64,000 nucleotides of DNA from Leclercia adecarboxylata (GCF_006874705.1 NZ_CP035382.1:4216001-4280000); one strand, 5' to 3'. Positions 1 through 8,275 are shown, numbered from the stretch's first letter. The notes: a model not told the origin generated them from the letters alone. Program-made: numbers and translations.

Positions 1-273
1 CACCAGATCGTAACCGCCCTTCGCCATCAGGCTGACCATCTCGTCGGAGGTGGCGGCGGTTTTGACGTTCACTTTACAGCCGGTCTCTTTTTCAAAGGCG
101 GTGACCCAGTCGTAGGCTTTATCGGTCTCGCCGCGTTCGATGTAGCCCGGCCAGGCAATGATATCCAGCCGACCTTCGCCCTGACCGATCTCTTTTGGCG
201 GCTCCGCTGCCTGCGCAGTCAAAACAGTCATGCCGAGCGCGCACAGGCTGCTACGGGCAAATTTTTTGCTCAT
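1..273 (-). CDS. ydcS: YdcS, ABC transporter periplasmic binding protein (5' part only)
   Basis: This is the first 91 codons of a gene that continues past the left edge of the window. The product starts MSKKFARSSLCALGM and has a Sec signal peptide that should be cleaved near TAQA-AEPP. The mature part reads like the start of YdcS, a spermidine/putrescine-type solute-binding protein (IIAWPGYIERG). In E. coli ydcS heads ydcSTUV, a putative polyamine-type ABC importer, next to ydcR on the same strand, exactly as here. The start at 273 has a GGAG ribosome site about 8 bases upstream. The missing 3' part prevents a check of the full length. Confidence 0.9.
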   Translation of the reverse strand, partial: MSKKFARSSLCALGMTVLTAQAAEPPKEIGQGEGRLDIIAWPGYIERGETDKAYDWVTAFEKETGCKVNVKTAATSDEMVSLMAKGGYDLV

Positions 274-566
274 ACGTCTTACTCCTGTCGTAATGAAATC
301 AGAAGGCAGCCGTGCCGATAAAAATATCTCCTGAATTAAACGTAGACCGCGCCAATGCCGCGCACCCGGCGGGCTGTGGAAATTTCACCAGGTTGTGACC
401 GGGGGCGCATTCCCCGGTAACTGGATTATAGACAAGGGGTTAGCAGGCGCTGGCGTTATGCATATTTCCTATGAGCGACAATAAAAAAACGCCGCAAATT
501 AATTGCGGCGTGATTAACGGGATAAGAAAACTTTATTCAGACGCGCGGATCAATCGCGCGAAAATA
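274..566. promoter_or_regulatory. ydcS upstream region
   Basis: This non-coding stretch separates the ydcR stop from the ydcS start. It should hold the ydcS promoter, read leftwards, and it contains the ydcR terminator hairpin at 483-511. No other gene is visible in it, and I could not assign a -35/-10 pair with confidence. Confidence 0.5.
483..511 (-). terminator. Intrinsic terminator of ydcR
   Basis: A perfect 9-bp stem (ACGCCGCAA/TTGCGGCGT, 489-497 with 503-511) has a 5-base loop. On the minus strand a run of seven T follows it. It lies about 55 bases downstream of the ydcR stop and fits a Rho-independent terminator. Confidence 0.85.
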
Positions 567-1985
567 CTATTTTTGCGCGTTTAACATTCCGCTAATTATC
601 TGCGCTAACTGGATCACCGCCTGCTCCTCCCGCTCTCCCCAGGCCCAGGAAGTATTGAAGCGGAAAAACGGCGTCCAGGTGTCAGAGGTGGAGAACATTT
701 TGCCCGGCGCAATGCTGATGTGGTGCTCCAGCGCCCGGGCGCTAAGCTCCCCGGCATCGAGCGGCGCGGGTAGCTCCAGCCACAAAAAATAGCCGCTGTC
801 GCTGTGATGGATTTTCACTTCAGCCGGCAGATGGCGCAGCAGTGCCTGCCACGCCTGCTGTTTACGCTCGGCCAGCGTGCGGCGCAAGCGCCTGAGATGG
901 GCGTCGTAGCGTTTGGTGGCGAGATAATCCACCAGCGCCAGCTGCATCGGTGAGCTGGTGGACAAAGTGCTCATAAGCTGTAGCTGCTGAATACGGCGGG
1001 CATGTTTCCCGGCCGCCACCCAGCCAATACGGAACCCGGCGACCAGACATTTGGAGAAAGATGAGCAATGCAGCGTCATGTCGCTGCGGTCCCAGGCTTT
1101 GGCCGGGAGCGGCTTTTCGCGGCCGTAATAGAGTTCGCTGTAGACGTCGTCCTCAATCAGCGTGACGTTATGTTCGGTGAGCAAGGCGATAAGCTGCGCT
1201 TTTTTGTCCGCGCTGAGGGTAAAGCCCAGCGGGTTCTGGCCGTTGGTCATCAGCCAGCAGGCTTTGACCGGATAGTCGTTCAGCGCCTGCGCCAGGGCGT
1301 TGAGATCGATCCCCTCGTGCACGTCGGTGGCCACCGACAGCGCCTTTAATTTCAGACGTTCAAGTGCCTGTAACGCCCCGTAGAAGCAGGGGTTTTCCAC
1401 AATCACCCAGTCGCCCGGTTCGGTGACCGCCTGCAGGCTGAGATTCAGCGCTTCGAGGGCACCGGCGGTAATAACAATTTCATCCGGGGAGATGTTCATC
1501 CCCTGCTGCGCGTAGCGTCGGGCGATGGCGTGACGCAGATCGACGTTGCCCGGCGGCAGGTTCTCGATCACGCTCATGGCGGTGGCGGTCTTGCTGACGT
1601 TCGCCAGGGAGCGGTTCAGCTGCTGTAACGGAAAGAGACGCGGATCGGGAAAGGCCGAGGCAAAGGGCACCACCGAGGGATCGCGGCTGGCCTGTAACAC
1701 GTCGAAGATATAAGTGTTGATATCCACCGCTTCGTCGCGCATCACCTGCGCGGGCGGCATCGGCTGCTGCCCGGTAGGACGGGCCGCGACGTAGTAGCCC
1801 GACTGTGGACGGGCCACAATGCGCCCCTGGCTCTCCAGCATCTGATACGCATGACCGACGGTCATAAAGCTCATTCCGCTGCTGGTGACCTGCTCACGCA
1901 GGGAGGGCAGCTTATCGCCGGGCTGCCAGACACCAAGCTCGATCTGCGAAATGATTTGCTGCGCCAGGCGCTGGTATTTTTTCAT
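567..1985 (-). CDS. ydcR: YdcR, MocR-type GntR regulator with aminotransferase domain
   Basis: This 472-residue protein has an N-terminal GntR winged helix (about residues 1-70, including DKLPSLREQ) joined to a fold-type I aminotransferase domain (about 100-465). The PLP-binding lysine is probably K312 in SSFSK. That architecture defines the MocR family of PLP-dependent regulators. The sequence and the ydcR-ydcS order match E. coli YdcR (468 aa). The start at 1985 has a GGAG site. MocR proteins usually control neighbouring amine or amino-acid genes, so ydcS is a plausible target by position only. The ligand is unknown. Confidence 0.93.
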   Translation of the reverse strand: MKKYQRLAQQIISQIELGVWQPGDKLPSLREQVTSSGMSFMTVGHAYQMLESQGRIVARPQSGYYVAARPTGQQPMPPAQVMRDEAVDINTYIFDVLQASRDPSVVPFASAFPDPRLFPLQQLNRSLANVSKTATAMSVIENLPPGNVDLRHAIARRYAQQGMNISPDEIVITAGALEALNLSLQAVTEPGDWVIVENPCFYGALQALERLKLKALSVATDVHEGIDLNALAQALNDYPVKACWLMTNGQNPLGFTLSADKKAQLIALLTEHNVTLIEDDVYSELYYGREKPLPAKAWDRSDMTLHCSSFSKCLVAGFRIGWVAAGKHARRIQQLQLMSTLSTSSPMQLALVDYLATKRYDAHLRRLRRTLAERKQQAWQALLRHLPAEVKIHHSDSGYFLWLELPAPLDAGELSARALEHHISIAPGKMFSTSDTWTPFFRFNTSWAWGEREEQAVIQLAQIISGMLNAQK

Positions 1986-2098
1986 CGGGTTCTCCTTGCT
2001 GCATCACAGTGTATATCAGCAGGAGAAAAAAGGCAGGATTAATAAACTGTTATAGGTAGTAGTGAAGAATTCAGCAGGCGTGACGGCGCCCGACTGGC

Positions 2099-2287
2099 TT
2101 ACTTACGAAACTCAAACGGCACCTGACGCGCATGGCGGGAGGCCGCTAAATGATCGAGGGTGATCATCGATGATTTGCAGAAAATGCACTTCGCGCCGTG
2201 TGGATTTTTTTCAGACACGTCGAAAATGGAGGTGCGGAACTGCGAACCATGACAGCACGGGCAACGAAAATGGATAGTAGAACTCAT
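2099..2287 (-). CDS. Small zinc-ribbon protein (CPCC...CIFC)
   Basis: This 62-residue protein has two metal-binding knuckles, CPCC at residues 9-12 and CIFC about 20 residues later, as expected for one zinc ribbon. The core between them reads FRCPCC-x-S-x-FRT...NPHGAKC. A strong CAGGAG ribosome site precedes the ATG. A homologue with the same pattern is encoded at 49491-49670. It may belong to the YnfU-like small zinc-binding proteins, but I recall that family only loosely. Function is unknown. The gene stands alone between ydcR and a divergent oxidoreductase gene. Confidence 0.75.
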   Translation of the reverse strand: MSSTIHFRCPCCHGSQFRTSIFDVSEKNPHGAKCIFCKSSMITLDHLAASRHARQVPFEFRK

Positions 2288-2661
2288 GTAAATCTCCTGA
2301 ACGTAAAAACGTTAAATACTAAATTGGGCCTTTAAGGCATTAGAGGTCTGAGACAAAACTAATCAGAGCGTTCAGAGCGTAAAGATAAAACCCAAGAGAG
2401 GCTGCGGAGAGGCACAACGTGTTGAGAGATGCTTTAAGGGACTGCGACGGATATTTTTTTGGCATTCAAACCGAAAATCCATTTACGCACAACCGAAGAA
2501 AGGATGCAAGCGCTTTTCACGATAAAATTCTTTTGGTTAAGCGACTCTCTGTATTCCTTCAAATTTTTTGACCACATCTGTGAAATAAACGGCATTTCTT
2601 CTCATCCGGTAATCCGTAAAGTAAAGGTCACTGTTTTTATCTGAACCCAGGAAATCCCGAC
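2288..2661. promoter_or_regulatory. AT-rich divergent intergenic region
   Basis: These 374 bases lie between the leftward zinc-ribbon gene and the rightward flavin oxidoreductase gene. A short inverted repeat (AACGT/ACGTT, 2300-2313) sits just upstream of the zinc-ribbon start. The rest is AT-rich and presumably carries both promoters. A 61-codon open frame here (2459-2644) has no ribosome site or recognisable domain and I do not call it a gene. Confidence 0.5.
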
Positions 2662-3690
2662 ATGAAAAAGATCGGATTTTTGTCATTTGGTCACTGGACG
2701 CCCTCGCCGCAGTCTGGAACCCGTACCGCCGCTGATGCCTTGCTGCAATCCATCGATCTGGCGGTTGCCGCTGAAGAGCTGGGCGCGGATGGCGCTTACT
2801 TCCGCGTGCACCATTTCGCCCGTCAGCTCGCCTCCCCCTTCCCGCTGCTGGCGGCAATTGGCGCGAAAACCAGCCGGATTGAGATCGGTACCGGCGTTAT
2901 CGATATGCGCTATGAAAACCCGCTGTATATGGCGGAGGATGCCGGTTCAGCCGACTTAATTTCCGGTGGACGTTTGCAGCTGGGCATCAGTCGCGGCTCC
3001 CCGGAGCAGGTGATCGACGGCTGGCGCTACTTTGGTTATGTACCGGGCGAAGGTGAAAACGAGTCTGATATGGCCCGTCGTCACACCGAAGTGCTGCTGG
3101 AAGCGCTGCGCGGAGAAGGTTTTGCCAAACCCAATCCACAGCCGATGTTCCCTAACCCGCCGGGCCTGCTGCGCGTTGAGCCGCACTCCGAAGGGCTGCG
3201 GGATCGGATCTGGTGGGGGGCGGGTTCGAACGCCACTGCCGTGTGGGCCGCGAAGCTGGGGATGAACCTGCAAAGCTCGACCCTGAAGGACGACGAAACC
3301 GGCGAGCCGTTCCACATCCAGCAGGCAAAACAGATCCGCGCCTACCGTGACGCCTGGGCCGAAGCGGGACACACCCGCACGCCGCGCGTCTCGGTCAGCC
3401 GCAGCATTTTTGCCCTGATGGACGACCGCGATCGGATGTATTTCGGCTCCAGTCGTAACGAAAGCGACAGCGTGGGTTACCTGGATGAGAAAACCCGTGC
3501 CATTTTCGGGCGCAGCTATGCTGCCGAGCCTGACAAGCTGATTGCCCAGCTGAAACAGGACGAAGCGATTGCCGAAGCGGATACGTTGTTACTCACCGTG
3601 CCGAATCAATTGGGCGTCGACTATAACGTGCATGTGATTGAGTCGATTCTGAAGCATGTTGCCCCGGAAATGGGCTGGCGCAACGAATAA
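2662..3690 (+). CDS. Luciferase-like (LLM) flavin-dependent oxidoreductase
   Basis: This 342-residue protein has the bacterial luciferase-like TIM-barrel signature: an N-terminal strand (MKKIGFLSFGHW), an early EELGADGAYFRVHHF block, and IEIGTGVIDMRYENP then GGRLQLGISRG about residues 70-115. These proteins use FMNH2 or F420 and O2 to oxidise organic substrates. The substrate cannot be read from the sequence. An AGGA site precedes the start. It stands alone, divergent from the zinc-ribbon gene. A second, only distantly similar LLM gene lies at 53057-54142. Confidence 0.85.
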   Translation: MKKIGFLSFGHWTPSPQSGTRTAADALLQSIDLAVAAEELGADGAYFRVHHFARQLASPFPLLAAIGAKTSRIEIGTGVIDMRYENPLYMAEDAGSADLISGGRLQLGISRGSPEQVIDGWRYFGYVPGEGENESDMARRHTEVLLEALRGEGFAKPNPQPMFPNPPGLLRVEPHSEGLRDRIWWGAGSNATAVWAAKLGMNLQSSTLKDDETGEPFHIQQAKQIRAYRDAWAEAGHTRTPRVSVSRSIFALMDDRDRMYFGSSRNESDSVGYLDEKTRAIFGRSYAAEPDKLIAQLKQDEAIAEADTLLLTVPNQLGVDYNVHVIESILKHVAPEMGWRNE

Positions 3691-3868
3691 AGAAATAACG
3701 TCTCATGTAGGTAATATTATGTGAGGCGTTGACTTCACCGAATTATTAATCCGTATATAACCACATGATTTATTTATAATAACTATAGCACGATATGCCT
3801 GGCCTTTGTCATAAAACCATTGTTTAGTAATGCCTGTTTTTTAAGCTAACTGACAAAAGGAGTTTGAC

Positions 3869-4351
3869 ATGGCAATACCGGCCTATCTGTGGTTAAAGGA
3901 TGATGGCGGATCGACTATCCGCGGTTCTGTCGATGTAAAAGATCGTGAAGGTAGCATTGAAATATTAGGTTTTGGTCACGGACTTCATTTACCTACAGAC
4001 AACAATACTGGCAAAATTACCGGCACGCGAGTTCATAGTGCACTGGTATTCGAAAAAGAATTCGATTCATCAAGCCCATATCTTTATAAAGCAGTTGCCC
4101 AAGGACAAACATTAAAAGCAGCTGAGTTTAAGTGGTATCGAATCAACTACTCAGGGCAGGAAGAAGAGTACTTCAATATGCTCCTTGAAGGCGTTAAAGT
4201 CGTTTCTATCTGCCCTCTCATGCATGACGTGAAAAATCCCTCAACTGAAAAACATAATCACCTGGAGTCCGTTGCCCTTCGCTACGAAAGGATCACATGG
4301 AAACATTGTGATGGGAATATCATTTTCTCCGATGCGTGGAATGAGCGATGA
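3869..4351 (+). CDS. hcp: Hcp-family type VI secretion tube/effector-carrier protein
   Basis: This 160-residue protein has the Hcp beta-barrel pattern: MAIPAYLWLKDDGG, IRGSVDVKDREG, a GHGL loop, and a C-terminal VALRYERITWKHCDGNI strand followed by FSDAW. Hcp forms the hexameric rings of the type VI secretion tube and carries small effectors in its lumen. No T6SS structural genes (tssB, tssC, vgrG and so on) lie nearby, so this is an orphan hcp. It is the first gene of a tightly overlapping cassette and overlaps the effector by ATGA. An AAAAGGAG site precedes the ATG. The gene is clearly AT-richer than its neighbours, which suggests horizontal acquisition. Confidence 0.9.
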   Translation: MAIPAYLWLKDDGGSTIRGSVDVKDREGSIEILGFGHGLHLPTDNNTGKITGTRVHSALVFEKEFDSSSPYLYKAVAQGQTLKAAEFKWYRINYSGQEEEYFNMLLEGVKVVSICPLMHDVKNPSTEKHNHLESVALRYERITWKHCDGNIIFSDAWNER

Positions 4352-4824
4352 TCCGTTGCACATTTCATTTAAATGGCGGACAGATGTCGACCTTAAGTTG
4401 CCCGGGCGTTGGTTTCTTTCCAGCTTATTCTGGAAACGCAGGAACCCACAGAAACAATCCTGATTCTGTTGCTATTAGGGATGTTGGCCCTCTTCCGCAG
4501 GGTAAATACTTTATCGTTACTCGTCCCACCGGTCTACTGTCCCCGTTAAAAGATTACTTTTCCTCGCAGCTGAGTGGTTCGGACCGAGATTTATGGTTTG
4601 GCTTATTCCGTGAGGACAGCCAAATCGACGACACAACTTTAATAGAGGGTATGAGCCGAGGTAGTTTCCGATTACACCCTGCAGGATATCAGGGGATAAG
4701 TAATGGTTGTATAACTCTTGCCAGCAGATGTCATTTTTTGGTCCTACGAGCGGCGCTGCTCAACACTGCTCCAGCAATGGTAACAGCAAGCCTTAGAGCT
4801 TATGGCACAGTTCAGGTATTTTGA
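4348..4824 (+). CDS. Tlde1-like T6SS effector (DUF2778, L,D-transpeptidase fold)
   Basis: This 158-residue protein opens with the short N-terminal segment typical of DUF2778 proteins (CTFHLNGGQMSTL, then FPAYSGNAGTHRNNP). Its C-terminal catalytic motif has H110 and C121 in FRLHPAGYQ and SNGCITL. The family includes Salmonella Tlde1, a T6SS effector that attacks or edits peptidoglycan precursors through an L,D-transpeptidase-like Cys/His site. Position right after hcp, with an ATGA overlap, fits an Hcp-delivered cargo. It lacks a signal peptide, as expected for a toxin exported by T6SS. Activity and immunity partner are inferred, not shown. Confidence 0.82.
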   Translation: MIRCTFHLNGGQMSTLSCPGVGFFPAYSGNAGTHRNNPDSVAIRDVGPLPQGKYFIVTRPTGLLSPLKDYFSSQLSGSDRDLWFGLFREDSQIDDTTLIEGMSRGSFRLHPAGYQGISNGCITLASRCHFLVLRAALLNTAPAMVTASLRAYGTVQVF

Positions 4825-5084
4825 TGAAACATTTAAAAAAGGTCTTAATCTGGTATCTCTTCTTTGCGGTCTATATCGCCATTTTCTGTGGGCTTTTTGT
4901 TGGCATACCCGAGGAGGCGCTTCATAGGAGTATCTTTGGTCATGCCCGTGAGGTCAGTGAAATTGATTGGGATAATACTCATATGACAATTCTGCTCGTA
5001 CTTGATGCTCTCCTTACAGGAATGTGTATTTTTACCAGTTCTATTATCATCGGTAAGCGTTCTGATGATCGGAGAATATTATGA
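4824..5084 (+). CDS. Small membrane protein, probable immunity to the Tlde1-like effector
   Basis: This 86-residue protein has two predicted membrane helices, about residues 7-27 (VLIWYLFFAVYIAIFCGLFV) and 53-75, with a charged segment of about 25 residues between them. The ATG at 4824 shares one base with the effector stop (TGATG); an in-frame TTG one codon earlier is less likely. Coupling to a predicted periplasm-acting toxin argues for an immunity role. That rests on position, because I recognise no immunity motif. Confidence 0.7.
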   Translation: MKHLKKVLIWYLFFAVYIAIFCGLFVGIPEEALHRSIFGHAREVSEIDWDNTHMTILLVLDALLTGMCIFTSSIIIGKRSDDRRIL

Positions 5085-5329
5085 AACCGATAATCAGTAT
5101 CGTGGTTTGGTTTAGTCAATTGTTCCTACTTTGCATTGTATATTCGATGCTTTGCGTATTAATGCCGGACATCTATTTATATGACGTTTATACGGATAAG
5201 TTTGGTTTTCTTACCGAGGAACAATGGTACGACCGCTATACTTTTAGTTTGTTAGTTTTATCTTTGCTCTTAACGACGTTTTTAATTTGGCTTATCGCAC
5301 GTTATAGGCATATACGCAAAAACCGCTGA
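5081..5329 (+). CDS. Second small membrane protein of the Hcp/Tlde1 cassette
   Basis: This 82-residue protein has two predicted helices (about residues 6-30 and 55-75) around an acidic and aromatic segment (YLYDVYTDKFGFL, EEQWYD). It overlaps the preceding gene by ATGA and has a GGAG site inside that gene. Size and topology resemble the upstream protein, so the two may be diverged copies of an immunity gene or act together. This is inference from layout. Like the rest of the cassette it is AT-rich. Confidence 0.65.
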   Translation: MKPIISIVVWFSQLFLLCIVYSMLCVLMPDIYLYDVYTDKFGFLTEEQWYDRYTFSLLVLSLLLTTFLIWLIARYRHIRKNR

Positions 5330-5332
5330 CTG

Positions 5333-5354
5333 TGGCGGGGCCTTGGCCCCGCCA
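5333..5354. terminator. Strong hairpin at the end of the hcp cassette
   Basis: A perfect 10-bp GC-rich palindrome (TGGCGGGGCC/GGCCCCGCCA) with a 2-base centre starts a few bases after the cassette's last stop codon. No T-run follows on the plus strand, so termination would be weak or need Rho. It also separates the cassette from a gene remnant on the other strand. Confidence 0.5.
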
Positions 5355-5359
5355 TCGCC

Positions 5360-5461
5360 TTAATCCGCTAACACACAGCCCTGCCCGTTAATCGTCAGCT
5401 TTAGAGGATATTCACCTGCCAGTTTTGCTGGCTTATCGTTTTCACCTGTAGCATAACAGAG
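5360..5461 (-). pseudogene. Possible 3' remnant of a lost gene
   Basis: On the minus strand an open frame of 33 codons without a start reads sensibly, ending KLTINGQGCVLAD and then TAA. It directly abuts the hairpin that closes the hcp cassette. It looks like the C-terminal tail of a gene cut off when the cassette or the cio operon arrived. I cannot identify the parent protein. Chance coding-like composition is the alternative. Confidence 0.3.
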
Positions 5462-5579
5462 TTACTATTTAATCTAATTTCATAAAACTGTTATACATAA
5501 ATTCCCCTTTTCTGTCTCTGATACTTCGCTTCCTGCCTCATTACCATAACAGCCACACCGTTTTACCCTGAGGTTGTGC

Positions 5580-6986
5580 ATGTTTGGTTTAGATGCGTTT
5601 CATCTGGCGAGGATCCAGTTTGCCTTTACTGTCTCCTTCCACATTATTTTCCCGGCGATAACCATTGGCCTCGCCAGCTATCTGGCGGTGCTGGAGGGGC
5701 TATGGCTGAAAAGCAAAAACCCTGTATGGCGCTCGCTGTACCATTTCTGGTCGAAGATCTTCGCCGTCAACTTTGGCATGGGCGTGGTCTCCGGGCTGGT
5801 GATGGCCTACCAGTTTGGCACCAACTGGAGCGGTTTCTCCCAGTTTGCCGGCAGCATTACCGGGCCGCTGCTGACCTATGAAGTGCTGACCGCCTTCTTC
5901 CTCGAAGCCGGTTTTCTCGGCGTGATGCTGTTCGGCTGGAACAAAGTCGGGCCGGGGCTGCATTTCTTTGCCACCTGCATGGTGGCGCTGGGTACTATCA
6001 TCTCAACCTTCTGGATCCTCGCCTCCAACAGCTGGATGCAGACCCCGCAGGGCTTTGAGATCGTCAACGGCCAGGTGGTGCCGGTGGACTGGTTTGCGGT
6101 GGTGTTTAACCCCTCCTTCCCGTATCGCCTGCTGCATATGTCGATTGCGGCGTTTCTCAGCAGCGCCCTGTTTGTCGCAGCCTCGGCGGCCTGGCACCTG
6201 CTGCGCGGCAACAGTACCCCCGCCATTCGCCGCATGTTCTCCATGGCGCTGTGGATGACGCTGATTGTCGCCCCCATCCAGGCGATGGTCGGGGATATGC
6301 ATGGTCTGAACACCCTGAAACATCAGCCCGCCAAAATTGCCGCCATCGAAGGCCACTGGGAGAACCCGCCCGGCGAGCCTACCCCCCTGCTGCTGTTTGG
6401 CTGGCCCGATATGGAGCAGGAGCGTACCCGCTACGGGCTAGAGATCCCGGCGCTCGGCAGTCTGATCCTCACCCACAGCCTCGATAAGCAGGTTCCAGCT
6501 CTGAAGGAATTCCCGAAAGAGGACCGCCCCAACGCTACCATCGTCTTCTGGTCGTTCCGCATTATGGCCGGGCTGGGGATGCTGATGCTGTTGCTGGGGG
6601 CCGTTGCCCTGTGGCTGCGCTACAAGCAGCGGCTCTATCACTCGCGGCCTTTCCTGTGGTTTGCCCTGCTGATGGGGCCGTCGGGGTTAATTGCCATTCT
6701 CGCCGGATGGGTTACTACCGAAGTGGGCCGTCAGCCGTGGGTCGTGTACGGCCTGCAACGAACCAAAGATGCGGTCTCCGCCCACGGCGATCTGCACATG
6801 AGCGTCAGCCTGCTGGCCTTTATTGTGGTCTACACCTCGGTGTTTGGCGTGGGCTACAGCTATATGGTGCGCCTGATTAAAAAGGGTCCGCAGGAAGAAG
6901 AGTCCTTCCCGACCGAAAATGATGGTCGCCCGGCGCGCCCGCTCTCGGCAGCGAGCCCTGAGTTTACTACCAAGGAGACACCATAA
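5580..6986 (+). CDS. cioA: Cyanide-insensitive bd-type quinol oxidase subunit I
   Basis: This 468-residue integral membrane protein starts MFGLDAFHLARIQFAFTVSF, with the first haem-ligand histidine at about H21. Nine or so hydrophobic helices follow, with conserved GDMHG and GWVTTEVGRQPW blocks. Subunit I holds haems b558, b595 and d and oxidises ubiquinol with O2. It is shorter than E. coli CydA (522 aa), which fits the short Q-loop CioA branch. I chose the ATG at 5580 (GAGG six bases upstream) over an in-frame TTG at 5574. It overlaps the cioB start by one base (TAATG). Confidence 0.9.
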   Translation: MFGLDAFHLARIQFAFTVSFHIIFPAITIGLASYLAVLEGLWLKSKNPVWRSLYHFWSKIFAVNFGMGVVSGLVMAYQFGTNWSGFSQFAGSITGPLLTYEVLTAFFLEAGFLGVMLFGWNKVGPGLHFFATCMVALGTIISTFWILASNSWMQTPQGFEIVNGQVVPVDWFAVVFNPSFPYRLLHMSIAAFLSSALFVAASAAWHLLRGNSTPAIRRMFSMALWMTLIVAPIQAMVGDMHGLNTLKHQPAKIAAIEGHWENPPGEPTPLLLFGWPDMEQERTRYGLEIPALGSLILTHSLDKQVPALKEFPKEDRPNATIVFWSFRIMAGLGMLMLLLGAVALWLRYKQRLYHSRPFLWFALLMGPSGLIAILAGWVTTEVGRQPWVVYGLQRTKDAVSAHGDLHMSVSLLAFIVVYTSVFGVGYSYMVRLIKKGPQEEESFPTENDGRPARPLSAASPEFTTKETP

Positions 6987-7996
6987 TGGGTATCGATCTC
7001 TCCCTGATCTGGTTTGTGATAATCGTCTTCGCCACCCTGATGTATATCGTGATGGACGGGTTTGATTTGGGTATTGGCATTCTGTTTCCCGCCATTCAGG
7101 ACGCCGACGACCGGGATGTGATGGTCAACAGCGTTGCCCCGGTGTGGGACGGAAATGAAACCTGGCTGGTGCTGGGCGGCGCCGCGCTGTTCGGTGCCTT
7201 TCCGCTGGCCTATGCGGTGATCGTCGATGCCCTGACCATCCCGCTGACCCTGATGCTGATCGGCCTGATTTTCCGCGGCGTGGCGTTTGAGTTTCGCTTC
7301 AAGGCGACGCCCGCGCACCGTCCGTTTTGGGATAAGGCGTTTATCGGCGGCTCGGTGCTGGCCACCTTCACCCAGGGTATGGTGGTGGGCGCGGTGATTA
7401 ACGGTTTTGCTGTCAGCGGCCGCGCCTTTGCCGGCGGCCCGTTCGACTGGTTCACCCCTTTCAATCTGTTCTGCGGCCTGGGACTGGTGGTGGCCTATGC
7501 CTTTTTAGGCGCCACCTGGCTGGTGATGAAAAGTGAGAACCCGTTGCAGGGGTGGATGCGTGAGGTATCGAAGCGTCTGCTGCTGGCGCTGCTGGGGATT
7601 ATCGCGGCGATCAGCATCTGGACACCGCTTTCCCAGCCCGCGATTGCCGACCGCTGGTTCAGCCTGCCGAACCTGTTCTTCCTGCTGCCGGTCCCGGTTC
7701 TGGTGGCGGTGTTGGGCCTGTGGCAGTGGCGCAGCCTGAACAATCCGCACAGCCACCATCTGCCGTTCGTGCTGACCCTCGGGTTAATCTTCCTCGGCTT
7801 TAGCGGGCTGGGGATCAGCATCTGGCCGCATATCATTCCGCCGTCGATAACCTTATGGCAGGCCGCCGCGCCAGCGCAGAGCCAGGGCTTTATGTTGGTG
7901 GGCGCGCTGTTCATCATCCCGATCATCCTTGTCTACACTTTCTGGAGCTATTACGTATTTCGCGGCAAAGTCCAGCCTGGGGAGGGCTATCACTGA
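6986..7996 (+). CDS. cioB: Cyanide-insensitive bd-type quinol oxidase subunit II
   Basis: This 336-residue membrane protein starts MGIDLSLIWFVIIVFATLMY and carries the subunit II signature DGFDLGIGILFP near residues 25-36 and WDGNETWLVLGG near 51-62. It pairs with CioA in the inner membrane to form the oxidase. An AAGGAGA site lies inside the end of cioA, and the start overlaps the cioA stop by one base, so the two are translationally coupled. It overlaps the downstream small gene in the same way (TGATG). Confidence 0.92.
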   Translation: MGIDLSLIWFVIIVFATLMYIVMDGFDLGIGILFPAIQDADDRDVMVNSVAPVWDGNETWLVLGGAALFGAFPLAYAVIVDALTIPLTLMLIGLIFRGVAFEFRFKATPAHRPFWDKAFIGGSVLATFTQGMVVGAVINGFAVSGRAFAGGPFDWFTPFNLFCGLGLVVAYAFLGATWLVMKSENPLQGWMREVSKRLLLALLGIIAAISIWTPLSQPAIADRWFSLPNLFFLLPVPVLVAVLGLWQWRSLNNPHSHHLPFVLTLGLIFLGFSGLGISIWPHIIPPSITLWQAAAPAQSQGFMLVGALFIIPIILVYTFWSYYVFRGKVQPGEGYH

Positions 7997-8124
7997 TGAA
8001 TCAACCTGTCTGGAAACGTCTGATGTGGATGGTGATTATCTGGGGCGGCAGCGTGCTGGCCCTGGCGCTGGTGGGGATGTTCTTCCGCGTGCTGATGACC
8101 GCGGCGGGGTTTAAAGCGCACTAA
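7996..8124 (+). CDS. DUF2474-type small subunit of the cio oxidase
   Basis: This 42-residue protein has one membrane helix (about residues 11-36, WMVIIWGGSVLALALVGMFF) after a short basic N-terminus. Proteins of this type (DUF2474) are found directly after cioB and are thought to be small accessory subunits, comparable to CydX of the E. coli bd oxidase. The ATG shares one base with the cioB stop. The oxidase role is inferred from position and family. Confidence 0.8.
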   Translation: MNQPVWKRLMWMVIIWGGSVLALALVGMFFRVLMTAAGFKAH

Positions 8125-8135
8125 ATACCCCCCAA

Positions 8136-8158
8136 CCCTCTCCCGGCAAGGGAGAGGG
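8136..8158. repeat. Short palindromic intergenic hairpin
   Basis: A perfect 9-bp inverted repeat (CCCTCTCCC/GGGAGAGGG) surrounds GGCAA, just after the cio operon. Enterobacterial genomes carry many copies of this motif between genes. It may act as a transcript-end stem, but no T-run follows. Confidence 0.6.
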
Positions 8159-8275
8159 AACAGTCCATGCCCAGACAAATTCTGACAAAACCTTTTCGCG
8201 CCTTTGAAGATCCTAATAATAACCTAACTGAACTATCGGCATGATGGCCGCTCAACGTAACCGGGTGGTGGCAGA

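Noticed and set aside
2459..2644. 61-codon ORF upstream of the LLM gene
   Set aside because: It is AT-rich, lacks a ribosome site, and runs into the ribosome-binding region of the real gene.
3715..3868. Promoter elements of the hcp cassette
   Set aside because: The DNA is so AT-rich that many -10-like sequences fit; I could not choose one.
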